In this document: positions 1 to 5,314 of the stretch, one piece after another
Layout of the letters: each line of letters starts with the position of its first letter
How positions within the stretch are numbered: the stretch's first letter is position 1
DNA from: Prevotella sp. CAG:1185
GTDB lineage: Bacteria; Bacteroidota; Bacteroidia; Bacteroidales; Bacteroidaceae
Assembly: GCA_000436695.1 (NCBI GenBank)
Contig: HF992546.1
Coordinates: forward strand, 1-5,727
DNA length: 5,727 nucleotides
Direction: 5' to 3'
The notes under the pieces: model-generated
Seen by the model: only the letters and a program-made list of their open reading frames with translations
What the model was told of the DNA's origin: nothing
Databases searched by the model: none
Program-made: the position numbers and the translations under genes

Positions 1-121
1 AAAAATGGGCTTTTTAAGGGACGACTAAATAGACCTTTATTATGGTTTATATGGCTTATAACCGGATGTAAACAGCCTGACAAAGAATGCTATAAATTAC
101 ATTTATATGCATAAGTATTAA
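1..121. other. Left-end intergenic sequence
   Basis: AT-rich sequence beyond the terminator at 122-167. I see no open frame, RNA gene or convincing promoter in it on either strand. It may be the trailing or leading region of a neighbouring gene outside the window. Confidence 0.4.
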
Positions 122-167
122 AAATAAAGGAGGAACAAACCTTTTTAGGATTGTTCCTCCTTTATTT
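122..167 (-). terminator. Hairpin terminator of the WecB-like/SDR unit
   Basis: Perfect 17-bp inverted repeat: arm 122-138 pairs with 151-167, with a 12-nt loop that itself can form CCT/AGG around TTTT. The stem base is AT-rich (AAATAAA/TTTATTT) with a GGAGGAAC core, so both strands end in T-rich sequence and it could work in either direction. It lies about 70 bp past the SDR stop on the minus strand. Confidence 0.85.
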
Positions 168-237
168 ATTATATTAATAACGCGATATGAAATTTTCACA
201 TAACGTTATAAAAACGTATCATACACAAGACAGCAAA

Positions 238-1020
238 TTATGACAGATGCTCTACCCTATTCGGATTACGGTCAATTACCGTACCATTAGCCTGATGAGT
301 GGCAAGGACAAGCACCTCGGCAATCTGCACATGCTCAGGAGCACTGGCAGCATAGAATGCCACATCGGCAATATCATCGCCAGTAAGAGGCTGAACGCCT
401 TTATACACATTGTCGGCCTTCTCCTGGTTTCCATGGAACCTTATAACGCTGAAATTAGTCTCAACCAATCCTGGCTTAACGTTTGTAACACGTACTGCCG
501 TGTGTGCTACGTCTATACGCAGTCCGTCAGACAAAGCCTTTACGGCTGCCTTTGTGGCGCAATAAACGTTTCCACCGGCATAAGCAGCATCACCGGCAAC
601 AGAACCGATATTGATAATATGGCCCTTATTACGCTCCACCATAGCAGGAACAATAAGACGTGTCATGATAAGCAGTCCCTTAATGTTGGTGTCAATCATT
701 GTTTCCCAATCGTCCCAATCGCCCTCATACTCCTTGTCAAGACCAAGAGCAAGTCCGGCATTATTTATAAGAACATCAACTGTCTTCCACTTTCCCTGCA
801 ATGAGGCAACAGCTGCAGTGGCAGCTTCGCGGTCTCTGACATCGAAAACCAGCGGCAACACGTCAGCACCACACTCCTTAACCTTGGCACATATAGCCTT
901 AAGTTTCTCCTCATTACGTCCTGTAAGTATTAAATCATAGCCACCCTCGGCAAACTTACGCGCACAAGCCTCGCCAATACCGCTTGTGGCACCGGTAATT
1001 AAAACAACCTTTCTTTCCAT
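238..1020 (-). CDS. ydfG: YdfG-like short-chain dehydrogenase/reductase (NADP-dependent 3-hydroxy acid dehydrogenase type)
   Basis: A 260-residue classical SDR with a Rossmann fold, predicted cytoplasmic. Visible motifs are the cofactor glycine loop TGATSGIG (residues 9-16), TGR at 33-35 with Arg35 suggesting NADP(H) preference, NNAG at 86-89, catalytic Asn112, Ser140, and the YxxxK pair Tyr153/Lys157. The stretches DWETMIDTN, HGHIINIGS-like GHIINIGS and YAGGNVY, and the PGLVETNFS segment near 183-191, closely resemble E. coli YdfG as I recall it. YdfG oxidises L-allo-threonine, serine and other 3-hydroxy acids and can reduce malonic semialdehyde; the substrate here is inferred. The length is normal. 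The ATG lies only 5 bp after the stop of the WecB-like gene, so the two are almost certainly cotranscribed and perhaps translationally coupled. It is the last gene of its unit, with a terminator about 70 bp downstream. Family assignment is secure; the exact substrate is not. Confidence 0.95.
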   Translation of the reverse strand: MERKVVLITGATSGIGEACARKFAEGGYDLILTGRNEEKLKAICAKVKECGADVLPLVFDVRDREAATAAVASLQGKWKTVDVLINNAGLALGLDKEYEGDWDDWETMIDTNIKGLLIMTRLIVPAMVERNKGHIINIGSVAGDAAYAGGNVYCATKAAVKALSDGLRIDVAHTAVRVTNVKPGLVETNFSVIRFHGNQEKADNVYKGVQPLTGDDIADVAFYAASAPEHVQIAEVLVLATHQANGTVIDRNPNRVEHLS

Positions 1021-1025
1021 TTTTG

Positions 1026-2117
1026 TTATTTCATTTCTAAAAGAATCTGCACAATACGCTCTGCTGTACGGCCGTCCCAGCGGTCAGGCAGTGAACATTT
1101 TTTCCAATTTCCGTTAACCATATCTCCTACAGCCCCGGCCAATTTGTCGGCATTTTCACCAACAAGAACATTTGAACCGAACTTTACAGTCTCAATGTGT
1201 TCTGTGTAGCTGTTAAGCGTTATACATGGAACGCTGTTGAATGTTGCCTCCTCTGCCACGTTGCCCGAATCAGTAACAATACCCATTGCGTTGGCAGTAA
1301 GATAGCCAAACTGAAGATAAGACAGCGGCTCTATTATGACAAGATTACCACATTCGGCAGCAAACTGTCCAACAACAGCCTTTGCTGCAGCGCGTAAAGG
1401 CGCAATAATCTTAACATCACCTGCCGCGTGACACATGGCAACAATCATCTTTTTCAAATTATCGGTATCAGCAATAAGAGCCTTACGGTTAAGAGTAAAC
1501 ACGATATAGCGACCAGAGTCTGCACCAAGCTCGTCGAGAACGGCAGGACGCACAAAGCGTGAGCGGTTGTAGCGCAAGGTGTCCATAAGGATATTACCGA
1601 CCATATATACATGAGAAAGCTCGGCACCCTCACGAGAAACGATACTGTTGCTGCCCATTCCGGCAGTGAAAAGAAGGTCAGAAAGACCGTCAATGACAAG
1701 TCGGTTGATTTCTTTTGGCATCTTGATATCAAAAGAACGCGTACCTGCCACAAGGTGAGCCAGCGTTACACCATGCTTCTTTGTCACGATGGCAACAGCC
1801 ATTGTTGATGCCAAATCGTCAACAACAATAACAACATCGGCCGGATTGGCCTCAAGATATTTGTCAAACTCAGCCATAACACGGCCCGTAAGTTCATTAA
1901 GACTTACACAATCTACGCCAAGATAAACGTCCGGCTCTTTGATTTCCAGGTCACTGAATAGAGATGCCTCAAGAGTTGCATCCTCTTTTGTTCCGGCATA
2001 AACCAGACGATAGTCGATTTCACGGCCTTCTTTCTTAGCCTTGATTATTGCTCTGACAAGCGGAGCCACTTTAATGAAATTTGGCCGTGCGCCGGCAACG
2101 ATACATATATTCAACAT
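1026..2117 (-). CDS. WecB/MnaA-fold protein (UDP-GlcNAc 2-epimerase family), probably catalytically altered
   Basis: A 363-residue protein of normal family length. True epimerases of this family interconvert UDP-GlcNAc and UDP-ManNAc for surface polysaccharide synthesis. The GT-B-type fold is recognisable from GARPNFIKVAPL (9-20), HLVAGTRSFD (121-130), MPKEINR (133-139), VGN near 173-175, a TDSGNVAEEA segment (282-291), and a C-terminal WDGRTAERI (348-356). Many positions that are nearly invariant in active enzymes differ. HVEAG is HLVAG (Glu to Val123), PEEINR is PKEINR (first Glu to Lys135), the HR motif is NR (His to Asn210), TGQHYD is AGTKED, TDSGG is TDSGN, and TERP is TEHI. The Asp of the VGD motif is kept (Asp101). 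These comparisons are to motifs from memory. Standard epimerase activity is therefore doubtful; a changed substrate or a non-enzymatic role is possible. It starts a two-gene unit with the downstream SDR. No Shine-Dalgarno is seen before the ATG. Confidence 0.9.
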   Translation of the reverse strand: MLNICIVAGARPNFIKVAPLVRAIIKAKKEGREIDYRLVYAGTKEDATLEASLFSDLEIKEPDVYLGVDCVSLNELTGRVMAEFDKYLEANPADVVIVVDDLASTMAVAIVTKKHGVTLAHLVAGTRSFDIKMPKEINRLVIDGLSDLLFTAGMGSNSIVSREGAELSHVYMVGNILMDTLRYNRSRFVRPAVLDELGADSGRYIVFTLNRKALIADTDNLKKMIVAMCHAAGDVKIIAPLRAAAKAVVGQFAAECGNLVIIEPLSYLQFGYLTANAMGIVTDSGNVAEEATFNSVPCITLNSYTEHIETVKFGSNVLVGENADKLAGAVGDMVNGNWKKCSLPDRWDGRTAERIVQILLEMK

Positions 2118-2332
2118 AACAAATAAAATAAATGGAGAAATGTCTAAACGAAAACTACCGAACTAATGCATGCAACACTTTACGACATAACAGTCAATCA
2201 GACAAGCACATCAAGCATAGTCCAAACGAAACGGCAGCCTTACGGCTTATACTTTAACAGTCGTACCATAAAGCTCCGTCAGTTGTCCGTAATTTATACA
2301 TATTCTCCTTACAATATAAATTTTTAAAATTA
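2118..2332. other. Intergenic gap between the qmcA-like and WecB-like genes
   Basis: A 215-bp gap on the transcribed minus strand. I find no strong terminator; the only GC hairpin is AGCC/GGCT around TTAC near 2237-2248, with no T-tract. There is no good promoter either: the best -7-like element, TTCGTTTG (2230-2223), lacks a TTG at the right distance. Read-through from nfeD-qmcA into the WecB-like/SDR pair is therefore possible. A 15-codon frame (2301-2254, minus) has an AAGGAGA sequence just before its ATG, but only 3 nt separate GGAG from the ATG, and nothing else supports it. Confidence 0.4.
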
Positions 2333-3286
2333 TTACTCTGACTTAAACAAATCTTTTATTCCGCCGATGCTTCCCATAAGGTTAGTGGCCTCATAAGGCA
2401 AGTAGACGGTCTTGGTCTTGTCGCCGCTGGCAACATCTTCAAGCATCTTGATATACTTCTGCGCCAAAAGATAATTGGCAGGATTGGTGCTCTTGCCGAC
2501 AGCTTCGGTAATTTTCTGAATGGCAATAGCCTCTGCCTCAGCCTTACGTATTTTGGCCTGTGCCTCGCCTTCAGCGTTAAGAATAGCCATCTGCTTGTCG
2601 GCTTCAGCCTTGTTTATTATGGCTGTCTTCTCACCTTCCGACTTCAATATGGCAGCAGCCTTCTCGCCTTCACTCGTAAGGATGGTGGCACGCTTGTTGC
2701 GCTCTGCCTGCATCTGCTTCTCCATTGCCTGAAGCACACTTTCCGGTGGAGTGATGTCCTGAAGCTCAACACGGTTAACCTTAATTCCCCATTTGTTGGT
2801 TGCATCGTCGAGCACAGCACGCAACTTGGTGTTTATCGTGTCGCGAGACGTAAGAGTCTGGTCGAGTTCAAGCTCTCCAATGATGTTACGAAGTGTGGTC
2901 TGCGTAAGTTTTTCAATCGCATTCGGCAGATTGCTTATTTCATAAACAGCCTTGAACGGATCAACAATCTGAAAATAAAGCAGGGCATTAATCTGCGTCT
3001 GAACATTATCCTTAGTGATTACGTTCTGCTTATCAAAGTCGTAAACCTGCTCACGAAGGTCAATAGAGTTAGTATAAACATAGCGTCCGCGACGTAGAGC
3101 TATAATTTCCTTTGCACGATCTATAAACGGAATGATAATGTTAATTCCGGGTTTCAGCGTGGCATAATACTTACCAAGACGCTCAATTATCTTAGTCTCC
3201 GACTGAGGTATGATAACAAGACTCTTCTTAACTACGATAAGCGCAAATATTACAAGCGCTATCAGAATGTAAACAACGATGTCCAT
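2333..3286 (-). CDS. qmcA: QmcA/stomatin-type SPFH (band 7) membrane protein
   Basis: A 317-residue SPFH protein. Residues 3-20 form one N-terminal hydrophobic anchor. The band 7 domain follows from about residue 22 (IIPQSETKIIERLGKY) to about 185, and includes TKDNVQTQINALLYFQIVDP (91-110) and WGIKVNRVELQDITPP (166-181). Residues 201-255 are charged and helical, with five exact 11-residue repeats. The C-terminal LPYEATNLMGSIGGIKDL segment (296-313) matches the corresponding end of E. coli QmcA as I recall it. Family members form large membrane-attached ring or cage assemblies linked to membrane microdomains and protease control; the exact role here is unknown. The gene starts 27 bp after the nfeD stop, and this nfeD-SPFH pairing is conserved in many bacteria (YbbJ-QmcA in E. 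coli), so a joint function is likely. It has no promoter of its own that I can see. Compared with QmcA there is a small insertion around residues 66-80. Confidence 0.95.
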   Translation of the reverse strand: MDIVVYILIALVIFALIVVKKSLVIIPQSETKIIERLGKYYATLKPGINIIIPFIDRAKEIIALRRGRYVYTNSIDLREQVYDFDKQNVITKDNVQTQINALLYFQIVDPFKAVYEISNLPNAIEKLTQTTLRNIIGELELDQTLTSRDTINTKLRAVLDDATNKWGIKVNRVELQDITPPESVLQAMEKQMQAERNKRATILTSEGEKAAAILKSEGEKTAIINKAEADKQMAILNAEGEAQAKIRKAEAEAIAIQKITEAVGKSTNPANYLLAQKYIKMLEDVASGDKTKTVYLPYEATNLMGSIGGIKDLFKSE

Positions 3287-3313
3287 TTTTCAAAAGATTA
3301 TAAGGTTATTAAA

Positions 3314-3769
3314 TCAAACTTTCTCTACTGTGATGATAATGCTCTCGCGTCCCACCACTCTCACATTATTTCCCAAGGCGATACTCTCGCCATTGGCTGT
3401 AACGGCTTTCCAGTCGTCACCGTCGATTGCAACACGGCCATATCCGCCCTCAACAATAGTCTCGCTTACACGCCCTATGCGGCCAATAAGGGCATCGGCG
3501 TTGCTTAACCTGTCTTTACGGTTGCCGTGAAGATACTTCAAGGCAAAAGGACGAACAAAGAAGATGCAAAGCAGTGAAAACAGTACAAAAAGAAAAAGCT
3601 GCAGATAGAAACTTGGCGCAAACAGCGAAACTATCACCGTAAGCAGCGCGCCAATGGAAAAACACATTACATAAAAATCTCCGTTGGTGAGCTCAATTAT
3701 CAGGCAGGCAATGGCCACAAGCGCCCACAACTGCCATAGATTATCGGCAAAATATTCAATCATAAGCAT
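3314..3769 (-). CDS. nfeD: NfeD family membrane protein, short form (SPFH partner)
   Basis: A 151-residue short NfeD protein lacking the ClpP-like serine protease domain of long forms. Three hydrophobic segments at about 11-28, 32-50 and 53-72 are followed by a VRPFALKYL linker and a soluble OB-fold (about 91-151). The OB-fold contains ALIGRIGRVSE, GGYGRVAIDGDDWKA with Trp120, and a final RESIIITVEKV strand. The OB-fold of such proteins is thought to contact SPFH partners, consistent with the qmcA-like gene 27 bp downstream. The first ATG (3769) is followed two codons later by a second (Met3, 3763); either could be used. Because the promoter lies so close, the leader would be only about 11-17 nt, with no Shine-Dalgarno. 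This is the first gene of the nfeD-qmcA unit. The E. coli counterpart is YbbJ. Confidence 0.94.
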   Translation of the reverse strand: MLMIEYFADNLWQLWALVAIACLIIELTNGDFYVMCFSIGALLTVIVSLFAPSFYLQLFLFVLFSLLCIFFVRPFALKYLHGNRKDRLSNADALIGRIGRVSETIVEGGYGRVAIDGDDWKAVTANGESIALGNNVRVVGRESIIITVEKV

Positions 3770-3785
3770 TAAATTTATTTATTTG

Positions 3786-3816
3786 CGAAGATAATGAAAA
3801 TTATTTGTTCCGGCAA
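3786..3816 (-). promoter_or_regulatory. Bacteroidetes-type promoter of nfeD-qmcA
   Basis: On the minus strand, TTG (3816-3814) is followed by 20 bp and then TATCTTCG (3793-3786), one base off the TAnnTTTG consensus. The expected start near 3780 leaves only about 11 nt before the first nfeD ATG at 3769, or about 17 nt to the ATG at 3763. Confidence 0.75.
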
Positions 3817-3902
3817 AAAATAAATAATAAATTAAACAGATAAATTCAACTGACGGACATAACAACAGCAGCACACACGGACAGCAACACACCGGAAAGA
3901 CA

Positions 3903-3942
3903 AATAAATAGTGGCCGACTTCACAGCCGGCCACTATTTATT
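3903..3942 (-). terminator. Hairpin terminator of the flavodoxin/DUF2023 unit
   Basis: Perfect 15-bp inverted repeat: arm 3903-3917 (AATAAATAGTGGCCG) pairs with 3928-3942, with a 10-nt loop. The GC core is GTGGCCG and the base is AT-rich, giving CTATTTATTTG at the 3' side on the minus strand. It lies 66 bp after the DUF2023 stop and upstream of the nfeD promoter, so it separates the two units. The design, with an AATAAA-type base and about 70 bp trailing, resembles the terminator at 122-167. Confidence 0.87.
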
Positions 3943-4008
3943 ATACAAAAACATTATGAATTTTACTTAGCGAACAAGATTTATAAAAAGTTTATCGTCT
4001 GCTTAATG

Positions 4009-4386
4009 TCATTGTGCCTTAATGCAACTGCGGCATTTCCGCTCGCAATAGCGCTCACACTGGGCGCAGATGTCATAACCGAGCATGGCTCCGAGAATAA
4101 AATCTTCTTCAGGTGAGAGCTGATTCAGCGGGCGAGTAACCATGAGACGGATAGCATCGAGACACTCCTTTCGGCCGAAAAACAGATTTATGCGGTCGTT
4201 TCCCACAGGCTGAAGTATATAGCTGATGTTCTGGCGCCGCAGGCGTGAAGTGGCATAGCTTTCGTATCTTTTGTTGAAAGTGAACAGCACCATGCTGCGC
4301 ACGCCCTTCTTATACTCATAAATATGATTCATCAGCACCTTCATGTCAGGCGGCAATATATCTGTAACAAATGCATCCGTTCTCAT
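4009..4386 (-). CDS. DUF2023 family protein with a C-terminal cysteine cluster, paired with flavodoxin
   Basis: A 125-residue protein recognised as DUF2023 by HIYEYKKGVRSMVLFT (21-36), VGNDRINLFFG (61-71) and LSPEEDFILGAMLGYD (90-105). The family has no established function, but it is commonly encoded beside flavodoxin in Bacteroidetes, as here: the start lies 23 bp after the flavodoxin stop. No signal peptide or membrane segment is seen, so it is probably cytoplasmic. The C-terminus carries Cys107, 110, 114, 118 and 121, a CxxCxxxCxxxCxxC pattern that could bind zinc or an iron-sulfur cluster; this is inference. As I recall family members, the QCERY part is usual but not all of the other cysteines. 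The start is uncertain: typical members begin near Met15 (MKVLMNHIYEYKKG), so residues 1-14 may be an extension or a wrong start. The codon at Met15 is 4344-4342. No clear Shine-Dalgarno helps to decide. Confidence 0.9.
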   Translation of the reverse strand: MRTDAFVTDILPPDMKVLMNHIYEYKKGVRSMVLFTFNKRYESYATSRLRRQNISYILQPVGNDRINLFFGRKECLDAIRLMVTRPLNQLSPEEDFILGAMLGYDICAQCERYCERKCRSCIKAQ

Positions 4387-4409
4387 AATCTATATTTTTT
4401 TACATTATA

Positions 4410-4913
4410 CTAAAGACTGTCTTTTATCTCATCTATCCATGCGCAAATACGGCTATCTGTCTTATCCGGCTCATTCACTTCATCAATAGCAAGCCCAACA
4501 AAACATCCGTCTATCACTGCAGCAGAGTCATCATAGGTGTAGCCATCTGTCGAAACGGCTCCGACAAACCTGGCTCCGCTGTCCTTAAGCGCATTATATA
4601 TCTCGCCAATGGCTGAACAGAAGGTGTCGCCATACGACTCACTGTCGCCACAACCGAACAAGGCTATGGTCTTATCCTTCAGATTTGCCTTCTTAAGACA
4701 CTCCAATCCGTCGTACCAATCATCCTGCAGTTCACCGGCTCCCCATGTAGACGTACCAAGGAAAAGATTAGAATAAGCATCCGGAGTAGACAGACTGATA
4801 TTTGCCACATCTATAATATCGTCTGCATCAACACCAAGTTTAACAGCTATTTTTTCGGCAACGGCCTGACATGTTCCTGTCGATGAGCCGTAAATTATAC
4901 ATGTCTTTTTCAT
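4410..4913 (-). CDS. fldA: Long-chain flavodoxin
   Basis: A 167-residue long-chain flavodoxin, an FMN-binding one-electron carrier of the cytoplasm that can replace ferredoxin, typically under low iron. The phosphate-binding loop is YGSSTGTC (residues 8-15). The 50s loop TSTWGAGELQDDW carries Trp57, and the 90s loop GCGDSESYGDTF carries Tyr94; these aromatic residues normally sandwich the isoalloxazine ring. The long-chain insertion is at about 120-140 (STDGYTYDD and after). The last loop position, usually Thr in SxTGxT, is Cys15 here. Seven cysteines are present in total (5, 15, 72, 88, 99, 137, 157). It is the first gene of a two-gene unit with DUF2023, and a strong promoter lies 39-69 bp upstream. 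The ATG is preceded by AGGAT, too close to be a normal Shine-Dalgarno. Family assignment is secure; its redox partner is not shown by the window. Confidence 0.97.
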   Translation of the reverse strand: MKKTCIIYGSSTGTCQAVAEKIAVKLGVDADDIIDVANISLSTPDAYSNLFLGTSTWGAGELQDDWYDGLECLKKANLKDKTIALFGCGDSESYGDTFCSAIGEIYNALKDSGARFVGAVSTDGYTYDDSAAVIDGCFVGLAIDEVNEPDKTDSRICAWIDEIKDSL

Positions 4914-4951
4914 ATCCTATTTTTTTATTTTAATTATTACTTTTACGGATG

Positions 4952-4982
4952 CAAAGATAATGCACGGAAAATTATACTGCAA
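4952..4982 (-). promoter_or_regulatory. Bacteroidetes-type promoter of fldA
   Basis: On the minus strand, TTG (4982-4980) is followed by exactly 20 bp and then TATCTTTG (4959-4952), a full match to the Bacteroidetes -33/-7 consensus TTG...TAnnTTTG with 19-21 bp spacing. Transcription would start near 4946, giving a leader of about 33 nt to the flavodoxin ATG. No second promoter is seen before DUF2023. Confidence 0.85.
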
Positions 4983-5019
4983 TACCTAAAAATAGGGGTT
5001 TTCATTAATACCTAAAAAT
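4981..5019. repeat. Duplicated 13-bp motif over the fldA promoter, possible operator
   Basis: AATACCTAAAAAT occurs exactly at 4981-4993 and again at 5007-5019, a 26-bp period. The proximal copy overlaps the -33 TTG of the fldA promoter. It also forms an inverted element with the following bases (CCTA, 4 bp, TAGG; 4985-4996). The position suits a regulator acting at or just upstream of -33. The regulator is unknown and the function is inferred. Confidence 0.5.
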
Positions 5020-5025
5020 GATTAC

Positions 5026-5039
5026 TGCTTATTGCTTAT
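5026..5039. repeat. Tandem heptamer TGCTTAT x2
   Basis: Two perfect, directly adjacent copies of TGCTTAT (5026-5032 and 5033-5039), about 80 bp upstream of the predicted fldA transcription start. It could be part of a regulatory site or a chance short duplication in AT-rich DNA. Confidence 0.3.
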
Positions 5040-5220
5040 GTAAAATATTTTCATCATAAAAAGTATTATAAACATATAGATTAGACTAAAAATACAAGTA
5101 AAAAATAAGGACATGAGTTTTCTTTAAAATAGAAAACAAAGTGCAAACAGGTGTTAACTATTCATACTCATGTCAGCCCATTAATTAACCTTCGTTCACA
5201 AATACAAGTATATAGACATG

Positions 5221-5254
5221 AAAAATCACTGATTTATCAAATGAAAATCAGTGA
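5221..5254 (-). terminator. Orphan hairpin with T-tract on the minus strand
   Basis: Arms 5226-5235 (TCACTGATTT) and 5245-5254 (AAATCAGTGA) are a perfect 10-bp inverted repeat with a 9-nt loop. On the minus strand the stem is followed directly by TTTTT (5225-5221), as in an intrinsic terminator. No gene I can support lies upstream of it on that strand within the window, so it might end a small RNA, or be part of the repeat cluster described next to it. Confidence 0.45.
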
Positions 5255-5260
5255 GTTTAG

Positions 5261-5273
5261 GGCATAAAATGCC
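5261..5273. repeat. Small hairpin between two larger ones
   Basis: GGCAT (5261-5265) and ATGCC (5269-5273) form a perfect 5-bp inverted repeat around AAA. It sits 6 bp after the hairpin ending at 5254 and 2 bp before the palindrome starting at 5276. Alone it would be unremarkable. Confidence 0.4.
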
Positions 5274-5275
5274 AC

Positions 5276-5314
5276 GTTTTGCACTGTAAAAGCAATGCTT
5301 TTACAGTGCAAAAC
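5276..5314. repeat. 39-bp palindrome with 19-bp perfect arms
   Basis: The arm GTTTTGCACTGTAAAAGCA (5276-5294) is the exact reverse complement of 5296-5314; only A5295 is unpaired at the centre. Neither strand has a T-tract after the stem, so it is not a typical intrinsic terminator. It resembles dispersed intergenic palindromes I associate with Prevotella genomes (inference from memory), and could be a REP-like element, a recombination site or a processed RNA hairpin. Confidence 0.7.

Noticed and set aside
247..804. 185-codon plus-strand open frame opposite the SDR
   Set aside because: It lies entirely antisense to a well-supported SDR gene and its translation matches no family I know; other open frames within 611-940, 1197-1397, 1454-1753, 1611-1808, 2520-2732 and 3279-3530 were dismissed for the same reason.
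2254..2301. 15-codon minus-strand frame MYKLRTTDGALWYDC with AAGGAGA before its ATG
   Set aside because: Only 3 nt lie between GGAG and the ATG, the group relies little on Shine-Dalgarno sequences, and there is no attenuator-like hairpin after it; kept only as a note in the intergenic entry.
2276..3858. 11-bp inverted match (TCCGTCAGTTG at 2276-2286, its complement at 3848-3858) flanking the nfeD-qmcA unit
   Set aside because: Several 11-mer matches are expected by chance in a window of this size, and the flanking bases do not extend it; not evidence of a mobile element.
5110..5174. 9-bp inverted repeat (5110-5118 with 5166-5174) overlapping a 7-bp hairpin (5117-5137), considered as a riboswitch-like switch
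   Set aside because: The stems are short and AT-rich, no gene follows on the plus strand, and no known riboswitch pattern is visible.
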